Source: Elusimicrobiota bacterium (GTDB taxonomy: Bacteria; Elusimicrobiota; Elusimicrobia; Elusimicrobiales; Elusimicrobiaceae). From it: a stretch of 6,082 nucleotides of DNA. The notes beneath the pieces were generated by a model, which was not told the DNA's origin, made no database searches, and saw nothing but the letters and a program-made list of their open reading frames with translations. The stretch covers positions 1 to 6,082 of the forward strand of contig JAISVV010000107.1 in the NCBI GenBank assembly GCA_031271365.1, given 5' to 3'. The first letter of the stretch is position 1. Every line of letters starts with the position of its first letter. Below, in pieces: positions 1-5,510 of this stretch. A program made the translations under genes and the position numbers.

Positions 1-1397
1 AAAACGCTTTAAAAGAAAAACAGACCGACCTGCAGGAAGCGCAGCGCGCCAAGGAGCAGCTTGAAAAAAATAAACAGGAAATCCTGGCCCGCATAGAGCA
101 GCGCAAACAAAAAGCCGCGCGGCTGAAAGAGCAGCTTGCCGCCCTAAACAAAGAGCACGAAGACGCCAAAAAGAACACCGAAACCCTGCGCCAAAACCGC
201 GCCGGCCTGCAGCAGGAGGGCCAAACCTTAAAAGCGCAAACGGAGCAGGCCAATATCGCGCTGTACGAAGTAAAAATACGCAAAAATAATTTAGAACTGG
301 ATTTAAAAAGCACCCAAAGCGAAAGCGCCGCCCTTACCGCCGCCCAAACGGCGCGCGGCGAGCGCAGCCAAAAAGCGCAGGAGCGCATTGCCGCGCTTAA
401 CGGGGAAAAACTTTCCAGCCAGGCCAAACTTGCCGCGCAGCGCGACGAGCTGGCCGCGCTGGAGCTGGCCGACACAAAAATGCGCGGCGATTTAAACGCG
501 TTAAAAACGGATTTTGACGCCAAAAACACCGCCTTAAACAAAAACAAAACCCGCGTAAACGAACTAACCATAAAAGCGCACGATTTGGAAAACGCCCTGA
601 CCAACCACCGCCGCCAGCGCACGTCGATAATAAACGCGCTTTTGGAAGCCTGGAACACCACGCCGGAGGAAGCCCGCATGAAATGGGGCGACAAACAGGT
701 TGAGTTTGAGCGCGTTAAAATGATGCGCAAGCGCATAGAAAACATGGGCCCCGTAAACATGACCGCGCCGGAAGAATACGACGCCCTGGTAAGCCGCAAC
801 GACTTCCTTAAAAAACAAATAGAAGATTTGGATAACGCCAAGCGCGACTTAAAGGCCGCCATCAATAAAATAAACGCCACCACGAGGGAAAACTTTAAAT
901 ACACCTTTGAGCAGGTTAAAACGCATTTCAGGAATATTTACCAAACGCTCTTTGCCGGCGGCGAGGCCGATTTATCTTTAACCGACCCGGAAAACCTGCT
1001 GGAAACCGGCGTAAACATTATGGTGCAGCCGCCGGGCAAAAAACTTTCCAGCATAGCCGTTTTATCCGGCGGGGAGAAAACGCTTGCCGCCGTTTCGCTG
1101 CTGTTTGCTTTCTTTACGCATAACCCCTCGCCGTTTTGTATACTTGACGAAGCCGACGCCGCTTTAGACGAGGCCAACGTAGAGCGCTTTTTAAGCATAG
1201 TAAAAGAGTTTGCCCAGCGCACCCAGTTTATTATAGTAACGCACAATAAGCGCACCATGGAGGCCGGCCAAATGCTCTACGGAGTTACGATGGAAGAAAA
1301 GGGCGTATCGAAAGTTTTATCCTTAAACCTTAAAGAGCAGGACGCAAAAACCCGCGAGTTCATGGCCGCCGCGGCGCAGCAAAAAGCCGAAGCTTAA
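1..1397 (+). CDS. smc: Chromosome partition protein SMC, C-terminal part (5' end outside window)
   Basis: The reading frame is open from position 3 with no start, so the gene enters from the left; 464 residues are visible. The first ~240 residues are a Lys/Glu/Gln/Ala-rich coiled coil without helix breakers, the arm returning from the hinge; the hinge itself should lie just off the left edge. The arm ends at the SMC-typical NMGPVNM segment (from 741), followed by the C-terminal ATPase lobe: a PPGKKL stretch, the ABC signature LSGGEK (1062-1079), Walker B FCILDEADAALDE (from 1134) with its D-loop, and the switch histidine in IIVTHNK. The closing YGVTMEEKGVSK is typical of bacterial SMC and argues against RecN or SbcC. 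By family, SMC dimers with ScpA/ScpB compact and segregate chromosomes, using ATP bound between two heads. Walker A lies in the unseen N-terminal half. The downstream phosphoesterase gene starts 20 nt after the stop, suggesting co-transcription. Confidence 0.95.
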   Translation, partial: NALKEKQTDLQEAQRAKEQLEKNKQEILARIEQRKQKAARLKEQLAALNKEHEDAKKNTETLRQNRAGLQQEGQTLKAQTEQANIALYEVKIRKNNLELDLKSTQSESAALTAAQTARGERSQKAQERIAALNGEKLSSQAKLAAQRDELAALELADTKMRGDLNALKTDFDAKNTALNKNKTRVNELTIKAHDLENALTNHRRQRTSIINALLEAWNTTPEEARMKWGDKQVEFERVKMMRKRIENMGPVNMTAPEEYDALVSRNDFLKKQIEDLDNAKRDLKAAINKINATTRENFKYTFEQVKTHFRNIYQTLFAGGEADLSLTDPENLLETGVNIMVQPPGKKLSSIAVLSGGEKTLAAVSLLFAFFTHNPSPFCILDEADAALDEANVERFLSIVKEFAQRTQFIIVTHNKRTMEAGQMLYGVTMEEKGVSKVLSLNLKEQDAKTREFMAAAAQQKAEA

Positions 1398-1406
1398 CCG
1401 CTAAGC

Positions 1407-1412
1407 TAAGGA
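1407..1412 (+). promoter_or_regulatory. Ribosome binding site of the metallophosphoesterase gene
   Basis: TAAGGA lies 5 nt before the ATG at 1418. This supports that start, which also places the first metal motif (D8-x-H10) at the usual distance from the N terminus. Confidence 0.6.
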
Positions 1413-1417
1413 CGCTT

Positions 1418-2158
1418 ATGAAATACGGCGTATTTTCGGACGTGCATTCTAACTACGAGGCGCTTAGCGCCGCTTTAAAGGAATTTGATAAAGCGGGCGT
1501 TGACGCCTACGCTTTCTGCGGCGATTTAATAGGCTATGGCCCCGAGCCGGAAAAATGCGCCCGCGCCCTGATGAAACTTAAAAACTTTATCCCCGTAATG
1601 GGCAACCACGACATGAGCCTGTTCAGGGACGATTTTTTTAACTGGTTCAGCGATTACGCCAAAGACTCTATTTTATTTACCTCCAAACAACTGACGCCGC
1701 CGGCAAGGGAGTTTATAAAAAACTTCCCGCCGGAATATCACGGAAAGGATTTTGCCATGGTGCACGGCTCTTTCCTGGACCCGTACCGCGATTATCTTTT
1801 ATCGGCCGAACAATTTGTTTTAAATCTTGATAAATGGCAGGGCGGCGTTTGTTTTGTGGGCCCCAGCCACGTGCCGTTTATTATGAGTTACAAAAGCAAC
1901 CACATGCCGCAGATAGACGTGTTTTTAGGCGCGGACGTAACGGTTAAACTTCTGCCAGGGCACAGGTATATAATTAACCCGGGCTCCGTGGGGCAGCCGC
2001 GCGATACAAACGTAAGGGCGTCCTTCGGGGTGTACGACAGCGCGGCGCACACTTTCAGGCTGCTGCGCCGGCCTTACGACGTTGAAAGCGTGCAAAAAAA
2101 GATGACGCGCGCCGGCTTGCCGGATATACTTTCAAACAGATTGAAAAAGGGGACTTGA
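1418..2158 (+). CDS. Calcineurin-like metallophosphoesterase with altered GHxH motif
   Basis: This 246-residue protein fits the small cytoplasmic metallophosphoesterase family (YfcE/diadenosine tetraphosphatase-like), which hydrolyses phosphoester bonds with a two-metal centre; the substrate cannot be told from sequence. The motifs appear in order: D8-V-H10, G35-D36 followed by LIGYGPEPEKC, G62-N63-H64-D65, and H116 in MVHGSF. The C-terminal part carries the family block NPGSVGQPRD and ends with AGLP...RLKKGT. The last metal motif, normally GHTH or GHSH, reads G148-P149-S150-H151. The first histidine, a metal-2 ligand in relatives such as Mre11, is therefore replaced by proline, and one base (CAC to CCC) would explain it. 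No signal peptide is seen. The gene sits 20 nt after smc and 1 nt before the OmpA-like gene. The family call is firm; whether the enzyme keeps normal activity is open. Confidence 0.9.
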   Translation: MKYGVFSDVHSNYEALSAALKEFDKAGVDAYAFCGDLIGYGPEPEKCARALMKLKNFIPVMGNHDMSLFRDDFFNWFSDYAKDSILFTSKQLTPPAREFIKNFPPEYHGKDFAMVHGSFLDPYRDYLLSAEQFVLNLDKWQGGVCFVGPSHVPFIMSYKSNHMPQIDVFLGADVTVKLLPGHRYIINPGSVGQPRDTNVRASFGVYDSAAHTFRLLRRPYDVESVQKKMTRAGLPDILSNRLKKGT

Positions 2159-2159
2159 T

Positions 2160-2684
2160 ATGAAACATTATGTAATGCTTTTTTTGATGTCAGCCGCGGT
2201 TTTTGGCGGCGCTTTGGCCGCTTTCGCCGAGGTTGATAACGCCGCCTTGGTGGAGCAGGCTGTCTTGATCCGCCGCGAAAGCGAGGGGGATTTTACCGCC
2301 AGCCCGCCTACGGGCCCCGCCAATGCAGCCGCGCCGCAGCTGGTTACGCTGGCCACGGTGATAGAGCTGTCCGACTTCCCGTCCTGGAGCACAAGGCTTG
2401 ACGATAAAACCAAAAAGTATTTAAGCCAAAAAGCGCTGGAAATTATAGAAAAAGGCTATGACTTAATAAAAATCACGGGCCATACCGACAGCGAAGGCAG
2501 CTATGTGGACAATAAGCGCCTTTCCCTCAAACGCGCCGACGCCGTGGCTAAATATCTTATAAGCCGGGGTATAGATAAAAAACGCGTGCGCGTCTACGGC
2601 GAGGCGTATAATAAACCCCGCCGCGATAATAAAAGCGATGAAGGCCGCTCGGCCAATCGCAGAGTTGTGATAGAAATAGAATAG
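2160..2684 (+). CDS. Small exported OmpA-like (peptidoglycan-binding) protein
   Basis: The 174-residue protein starts with a signal peptide (hydrophobic residues 4-20, probable cleavage after AFA at residue 23). No cysteine forms a lipobox, so it is probably soluble in the periplasm. Residues 24-60 are low-complexity, rich in Ala and Pro. Residues ~61-174 form an OmpA C-terminal domain: ITGHTDSEG with D110, an R-A-D-A-V-A-K-Y-L helix, and the closing DEGRSANRRVVIEI with R163, N166 and R167/R168. In this family the Asp and the NRR arginine bind diaminopimelate of peptidoglycan. There is no N-terminal beta barrel, unlike full OmpA, so it may be a cell-wall-binding accessory of some envelope complex; a Pal-like role is less likely without a lipid anchor. 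It starts 1 nt after the phosphoesterase stop, with a purine-rich AGGGGA 6 nt before its ATG, which suggests translational coupling. Confidence 0.9.
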   Translation: MKHYVMLFLMSAAVFGGALAAFAEVDNAALVEQAVLIRRESEGDFTASPPTGPANAAAPQLVTLATVIELSDFPSWSTRLDDKTKKYLSQKALEIIEKGYDLIKITGHTDSEGSYVDNKRLSLKRADAVAKYLISRGIDKKRVRVYGEAYNKPRRDNKSDEGRSANRRVVIEIE

Positions 2685-2713
2685 CCGCCAAAAATCGCGG
2701 CGCAATTTTTATG

Positions 2714-2743
2714 CCAGGCAGGGTTGTTGCCCGGTTATTTTTT
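2714..2743 (+). terminator. Probable intrinsic terminator of the smc-phosphoesterase-OmpA operon
   Basis: A 7-position stem (2714-2720 with 2728-2734) has one A-C mismatch at 2716/2732 and a 7-nt loop, and is followed by TTATTTTTT. It lies 30 nt after the OmpA stop. A weaker hairpin, gccgc/gcggc at 2684-2701 with a short T run, comes just before it and may contribute. Confidence 0.5.
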
Positions 2744-2761
2744 AATGCCGCCGTTGCGTTG

Positions 2762-2824
2762 TTTGTCACTGCGCGCCGAAGGCGCGGCGGCCAATTTCCA
2801 GCCCCTCATTGAAGTTGTGACAAA
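2762..2824. repeat. Intergenic inverted repeat with an internal GC hairpin
   Basis: TTTGTCAC (2762-2769) is the exact reverse complement of GTGACAAA (2817-2824). Between the arms, CGCGCC-gaa-GGCGCG (2772-2786) forms a tight 6-bp hairpin. Function is not evident; it could be RNA structure before the next terminator or a small repetitive extragenic element. Its right arm overlaps the first bases of the 2822-2861 terminator stem. Confidence 0.35.
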
Positions 2825-2861
2825 ATAAAACCCCCGCCTTTAATGGCGGGGGTTTTATTTT
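2822..2861. terminator. Strong bidirectional intrinsic terminator
   Basis: A perfect 17-bp inverted repeat (2822-2838 with 2845-2861) has a 6-nt loop (tttaat). The GC core CCCCCGCC/GGCGGGGG is flanked by A/T arms that give a T-rich tract on both strands. On the minus strand it begins 5 nt after the tRNA 3' end and so ends the tRNA transcript. On the plus strand it is a second stop for the smc operon. Confidence 0.9.
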
Positions 2862-2866
2862 ATAAA

Positions 2867-2942
2867 TGGTGGACCCGAACGGGATTGAACCGATGACCTC
2901 CTGCATGCCATGCAGGCGCTCTCCCAGCTGAGCTACGGGCCC
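2867..2942 (-). tRNA. tRNA-Ala (anticodon GGC)
   Basis: Read on the minus strand, the 76 nt fold as a complete cloverleaf. The 7-bp acceptor stem includes the G3-U70 wobble (2940/2873) that is the alanine identity element. The D arm is GCTC/GAGC, and the anticodon arm CCTGC/GCAGG has loop ATGGCAT with anticodon GGC at 2907-2909. The T loop is TTCAATC, the discriminator is A, and CCA is encoded (2867-2869). It reads GCC codons, which are very common in this window's genes. One oddity is a U-U opposition in the T stem (positions 50/64, bases 2893 and 2879). A promoter-like pair lies upstream and a strong terminator follows. Confidence 0.97.
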
Positions 2943-2962
2943 TTAAAAAGGGTGTTTACTTA

Positions 2963-2991
2963 ATAATACCAAATTTTTTACTTCAAAACAA
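2963..2991 (-). promoter_or_regulatory. Putative sigma-70-type promoter for tRNA-Ala
   Basis: On the minus strand, TTGTTT (2986-2991) and TATTAT (2963-2968) are separated by 17 nt. Initiation about 7 nt past the -10 box would leave a leader of roughly 14 nt before the mature tRNA 5' end at 2942. The -10 differs from consensus at one position; the -35 keeps only TTG of TTGACA. Confidence 0.5.
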
Positions 2992-3193
2992 TCTTGGCGG
3001 CATTGGCGGGCGGGCCACCCAAGGCCGGCGTGCCAAAAGGCCCGTTTTGCCTTATGCCTTAACTCTTAAAAACCGGCTGCTTAGGCCCTTACATATAATG
3101 TGAAGCGGTACAATTCTGTGAAAGGAGTGGCGGAAAGACAGGCTATACTAAAAACATAGGCTCGCGGCGGATAAAAAATTAACGGAAACCCTA
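2992..3193. other. Gene-free intergenic stretch
   Basis: I see no convincing ORF on either strand. The left part (3001-3050) is GC-rich with nested ggcc/cgg repeats, including CGGGCC (3011-3016) facing GGCCCG (3039-3044) before TTTT. The right part has a perfect TATAAT (3094-3099) without a good -35 box, a TATACT (3144-3149), and a ribosome-site-like AAAGGAG (3121-3127) followed by a GTG frame of only ten codons. A short plus-strand RNA ending at the 3194-3237 terminator is possible but unproven. Confidence 0.4.
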
Positions 3194-3237
3194 AACAATA
3201 AAAAAGCCCCGCGTAGAAGCGGGGTTTTTTTATTGTT
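3194..3237. terminator. Strong terminator of the creD-to-coaX operon (bidirectional form)
   Basis: A 19-bp stem (3194-3212 with 3219-3237) contains one G-T wobble (3206/3225) and a 6-nt loop (gtagaa). The core CCCCGC/GCGGGG is flanked by A/T arms. On the minus strand it starts 1 nt after the coaX stop codon and yields a run of six T. On the plus strand it has seven T in a row, so it could stop transcripts from the left as well. Confidence 0.9.
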
Positions 3238-3238
3238 C

Positions 3239-4027
3239 TTAGCGGCGCTTTTTGCCTTTGGCGTTTTTAGCGGCCAGCGCTTTGAGGCCCGTCAGGACCA
3301 AATCGGGCGCGTAAACGTCAAAAATACCCTCGCTTTCGTACAGGCGGCCAAAGCCGCCGGTGCCCACGCTTATATATTTTTGGCCTTTAAAACACTCGCG
3401 CGCCAGCCGGGCGCAAATTTCTTTGGCTGCGCCAAGGCCGCTGTAAAATAAACCCGCCTGCAATTGGGCGGCCGTTGTCATGCCCGCGGCGCGGCCCGGG
3501 TTTTTAATTTCCACATTGGATAAAAGCGCGGCGCCGTTTGCCAAAGCGTTCATGGACATGCCTATGCCCGCGGCAATCGCCCCGCCCAGATACACGCCCG
3601 TTTTGGATACGGCGCAAAAAGTGTTGGCGGTGCCAAAATCCATAATAATAAGGTTTTTGCCCGGCTGTAACGCCATAGCGGCTTCTATGTCGCACACTCT
3701 GTCCGCGCCAAGGCCGTTAACGTGGCCTTTTGGCACTTTAACGCTTGTTTTAACGCCGGGGCCCGCAACAAAAGGTTTGACGTTAAAATATTTAACGGCG
3801 CAGTTTACAATACTGCGCGTCAAAGCCGGCACTACGGAGGAAATAGCGATGTCTTTTATATCGCGCGCGGCTATTGCGTTAGCGTGCAAAGCCTGCAATA
3901 TAAAAACGCCCAATTCGTCGGAGGTTACCGCCCCGCTTGAGGCGCGCCTAAAGCTGGCTTTGATATCATCGCCGTCAAAAACGCCGACGTAAATTTGAGT
4001 GTTGCCGACGTCTATCGTAAGCAGCAT
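3239..4027 (-). CDS. coaX: Type III pantothenate kinase
   Basis: This 262-residue cytoplasmic enzyme phosphorylates pantothenate with ATP, the first committed step of coenzyme A synthesis. Family motifs are clear: the N-terminal D6-V-G-N-T phosphate-binding motif, SSVVPALT (63-70), G107-A-D-R110 with the presumed catalytic base D109, D130-F-G-T-A, and G148-G-A-I-A-A-G. The last is usually GGxIxPG; alanine replaces proline here. A VGTGGFG segment follows near the C terminus. The start was set at 4027, although the frame is open to 4063, because DVGNT normally lies at about residue 6, the preceding gene stops at 4029, and a GGGGG tract lies 6 nt upstream. Length matches the family (about 250-260). 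As last gene of the operon it is followed at once by a terminator. Type III enzymes are known to be insensitive to CoA feedback. Confidence 0.95.
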   Translation of the reverse strand: MLLTIDVGNTQIYVGVFDGDDIKASFRRASSGAVTSDELGVFILQALHANAIAARDIKDIAISSVVPALTRSIVNCAVKYFNVKPFVAGPGVKTSVKVPKGHVNGLGADRVCDIEAAMALQPGKNLIIMDFGTANTFCAVSKTGVYLGGAIAAGIGMSMNALANGAALLSNVEIKNPGRAAGMTTAAQLQAGLFYSGLGAAKEICARLARECFKGQKYISVGTGGFGRLYESEGIFDVYAPDLVLTGLKALAAKNAKGKKRR

Positions 4028-4028
4028 A

Positions 4029-4592
4029 TTAAGCCCCCGCCTGCCGCGCAGGGCGCAAATCAATGTTTGATTTTAAATATTCTTCAAGGAAAAGATATTG
4101 CGCGGCTTGCGAATCAAGCTCTATATAAAAGATATTTTCGCCGTCGTGGATTTCTTTTTTAATAAGGCGCAATCCGTCTAAGCTGTATGAGGGCCCCTGC
4201 CCGGTAAAAATAATATCAAGCATTGCGCCCTGCTCAAAGGCGGCATATTGCGCCGGCTGCACGCGCAGCGGATACAGGCGAAAATTTGTGGCAAAAAGCT
4301 TATTGTAAGTGCGCGGCGCGCGCGTATAGGCGGCGGTATTTTTTGTCGTAAACCGCGCGCCTTGGGGGATATCTTCAAGCGCGTAGAGCATAAAGTCGCG
4401 GGCGGGGATTTTGGCAATAGCGTCTTTTGCCTGCGCCGCAGACAGCGCTCTTGCCTCGGTCATGATGTCGTTTGCCTGCAGGTAGGCGCCTTTTTTTATA
4501 TCCCTTGCCGCAATTAAAACATCCCGCGTCCGCTGCGCGTAAAGCGCGCCGGAGCAGAGTATAAATATCAAGGCGTATAATATTGTTTTCAT
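4029..4592 (-). CDS. Exported SAF-domain protein, CpaB/RcpC-like
   Basis: The 187-residue protein has a signal peptide (residues 1-19, probable cleavage after LYA). Residues ~24-86 look like an SAF domain: VLIAARDIKKGAYL near 25-38, NDI at 41-43, and the second half ALEDIPQGARFTTKN at 71-85. Residues ~103-180 fit the beta domain that follows SAF in CpaB/RcpC: RLYPLRV, QGAMLDIIF in the place of the usual PGxxVDVL, LRLIKKEI, then YIELDSQAAQYL in the place of the V-T-L..eqA strand and helix. CpaB is a periplasmic factor of Flp/Tad pilus assembly. FlgA, the flagellar P-ring chaperone, is the other SAF candidate but lacks this C-terminal part. The protein is shorter than typical CpaB (about 250-300 residues). 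It overlaps the upstream gene by ATGA (4589-4592), with GAGGAG 8 nt before the ATG, and ends 1 nt before coaX. Domain call moderate; role unknown. Confidence 0.7.
   Translation of the reverse strand: MKTILYALIFILCSGALYAQRTRDVLIAARDIKKGAYLQANDIMTEARALSAAQAKDAIAKIPARDFMLYALEDIPQGARFTTKNTAAYTRAPRTYNKLFATNFRLYPLRVQPAQYAAFEQGAMLDIIFTGQGPSYSLDGLRLIKKEIHDGENIFYIELDSQAAQYLFLEEYLKSNIDLRPARQAGA
4034..4038 (-). promoter_or_regulatory. Ribosome binding site supporting the internal coaX start
   Basis: GGGGG on the minus strand lies 6 nt before the ATG at 4027, inside the last codons of the upstream gene. It is not a perfect GGAGG, but together with the 1-nt gap to the upstream stop it favours this start over the ATG at 4063. 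Confidence 0.4.
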
Positions 4593-5077
4593 TTACGCTT
4601 CTCCTCTAAAGCCGCGCGCGAGGCCAGCGGCAGCGGGTAGATATTGCCGTCGCCCTCGCGGCGCAGAATTATCTTTATGTTCTTTACAGGGACAAGCGCA
4701 ATATGCTGCGCCTCTATGGGGCTTATCCTCAGCAAAAGATAGCGTTTGCCGCCTTCTTGTATAACGTCAATAACGTCAACTTCTTGCATTAAGGTGGCTG
4801 TGGCCGCTTCCGTTTGCTGATTTTTTTTGACAGCGTCGTCAAAAGCTGTTAAAACGTCCACTTTGCTGCCAGGCTGCGCCATAGCGGCGGTGGCGGCGTC
4901 GGTCTCAAACGCATAGATGCGGTTGTGTTTCCCGATCCTGCCGCCCAGCGGGGCAAAAGCGGGCTTTGCCGCGGCCTCGGCTTCGGGCGCGCGCGTCGGA
5001 GGTTTTTGATTGCAGGCGCAAGGCAGGAGCAAGGCTGCAAAGAGAAAGGGTATTGATAATTTTTTAATCGTTTTCAT
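4589..5077 (-). CDS. Putative lipoprotein with RcpC/CpaB-like domain
   Basis: The 162-residue protein opens with a basic, then hydrophobic, N terminus and the lipobox-like LLLPCAC (16-22). Cys22 (preceded by Ala) or Cys20 could be the lipidated residue; the proline before the cysteines makes it atypical. Residues 23-45 are an Ala/Pro/Glu-rich linker. Residues ~50-140 resemble the part of CpaB after SAF: IYAFETDAAT, PGSKVDVL (69-76), ATLMQEVDVIDV (92-105), LLLRISPIEAQHI (114-126) and IKIILRREGDG (134-144). No SAF domain precedes it. It is probably anchored in a membrane and faces the periplasm. It overlaps both neighbours by 4 nt (ATGA), with CAGGA 7 nt before its ATG. The RcpC-like assignment rests on this pattern read by eye; a general lipoprotein of unknown function is the fallback. 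Confidence 0.7.
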   Translation of the reverse strand: MKTIKKLSIPFLFAALLLPCACNQKPPTRAPEAEAAAKPAFAPLGGRIGKHNRIYAFETDAATAAMAQPGSKVDVLTAFDDAVKKNQQTEAATATLMQEVDVIDVIQEGGKRYLLLRISPIEAQHIALVPVKNIKIILRREGDGNIYPLPLASRAALEEKRK

Positions 5078-5490
5078 ACGCCGTTCCTGATTAGTTTCAA
5101 TAATGTGCTGTTTTCCGTACGGAAAACGCCGGCGTCGTCCGGGCTTCTTATAAGCATGGAATAACGCGCTTCGGGGCGGGCGCTTTTAAAGTTATCCAAA
5201 AACTGCCTGTCTTCAAGGGACAGAAGCAGCGTAATTTCGCTGTTTTCGCCTTGCGCGGCGGCTTTAAGCGCGCGTTTGTTTTTAAGTATTGTGGCCGAGG
5301 TGAGTTCTCCGTTTTCTACGTACAAAGCCATGATGTCGACGCTTTCTGTATTTTGCAGCGTAACAACCGGCGCAAGGCCGCTGACTGTCAGCTTATATTC
5401 CTGCGGCTCTTGCGGGGCGTTTTGAGCGCTGCTTAAAAGCGGCAAAAAAGGCAGCGCCAAAAGCGCAAAAAGCAAATACTTTTTTGACAT
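5074..5490 (-). CDS. Small exported protein, RcpC-like domain (hypothetical)
   Basis: The 138-residue protein has a clear signal peptide (SKKYLLFALLALPFLPLL, cleavage probably after SSA at residue 22). The mature part has no membrane segment or cysteine. I recognise no named family directly, but it lines up by eye with the two genes that follow: ESVDIMALYV (49-58) with the PGxxVDVL strand, SATILKNKRALKA (65-77) with the next strands, EITLLLSLEDRQFL (85-98) with the V-T-L..eqA strand and helix, and SMLIRSPDD (111-119) with the closing LR strand. It would then be a minimal RcpC-like domain without SAF. The start is well supported by GGGAGG (5495-5500) 4 nt before the ATG. It begins 20 nt after the creD stop and its last 4 nt overlap the next gene. 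The function is not known to me. Confidence 0.65.
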   Translation of the reverse strand: MSKKYLLFALLALPFLPLLSSAQNAPQEPQEYKLTVSGLAPVVTLQNTESVDIMALYVENGELTSATILKNKRALKAAAQGENSEITLLLSLEDRQFLDNFKSARPEARYSMLIRSPDDAGVFRTENSTLLKLIRNGV

Positions 5491-5494
5491 AAAA

Positions 5495-5500
5495 CCTCCC
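5495..5500 (-). promoter_or_regulatory. Ribosome binding site of the first small exported protein
   Basis: GGGAGG on the minus strand lies 4 nt before the ATG at 5490. It is the best Shine-Dalgarno match in the operon and fixes this start. It sits in the 20-nt gap after creD, where there is no room for a separate promoter, so the gene probably shares the creD transcript. Confidence 0.65.
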
Positions 5501-5510
5501 GTAATATTTA

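Noticed and set aside
564..818. Minus-strand ORF of 84 codons inside smc
   Set aside because: It is antisense to a well-supported SMC coding frame and has no recognisable motif or ribosome site.
480..1397. smc region starting at the ATG at 480
   Set aside because: The same frame is open from position 3 and encodes continuous coiled coil, so this methionine is internal to SMC.
3011..3048. Possible plus-strand terminator (CGGGCC/GGCCCG followed by TTTT)
   Set aside because: The stem is only 6 bp with a 22-nt loop and a short T run in a GC-rich repetitive stretch, and no upstream plus-strand gene needs it after the 2822-2861 terminator.
3121..3159. AAAGGAG followed by a GTG reading frame
   Set aside because: The frame has only ten codons before a TAG and no promoter or coding pattern supports it.
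3480..3992. Plus-strand ORF of 170 codons inside coaX
   Set aside because: It is antisense to coaX, whose catalytic motifs are clear; the translated protein shows no domain, and its length follows from the GC-rich codon pattern.
4028..4063. Upstream ATG (4063) as the coaX start
   Set aside because: It would add 12 residues before the motif that normally opens the protein and overlap the upstream gene by 35 nt; the ATG at 4027 fits family length, spacing and a purine-rich upstream tract.
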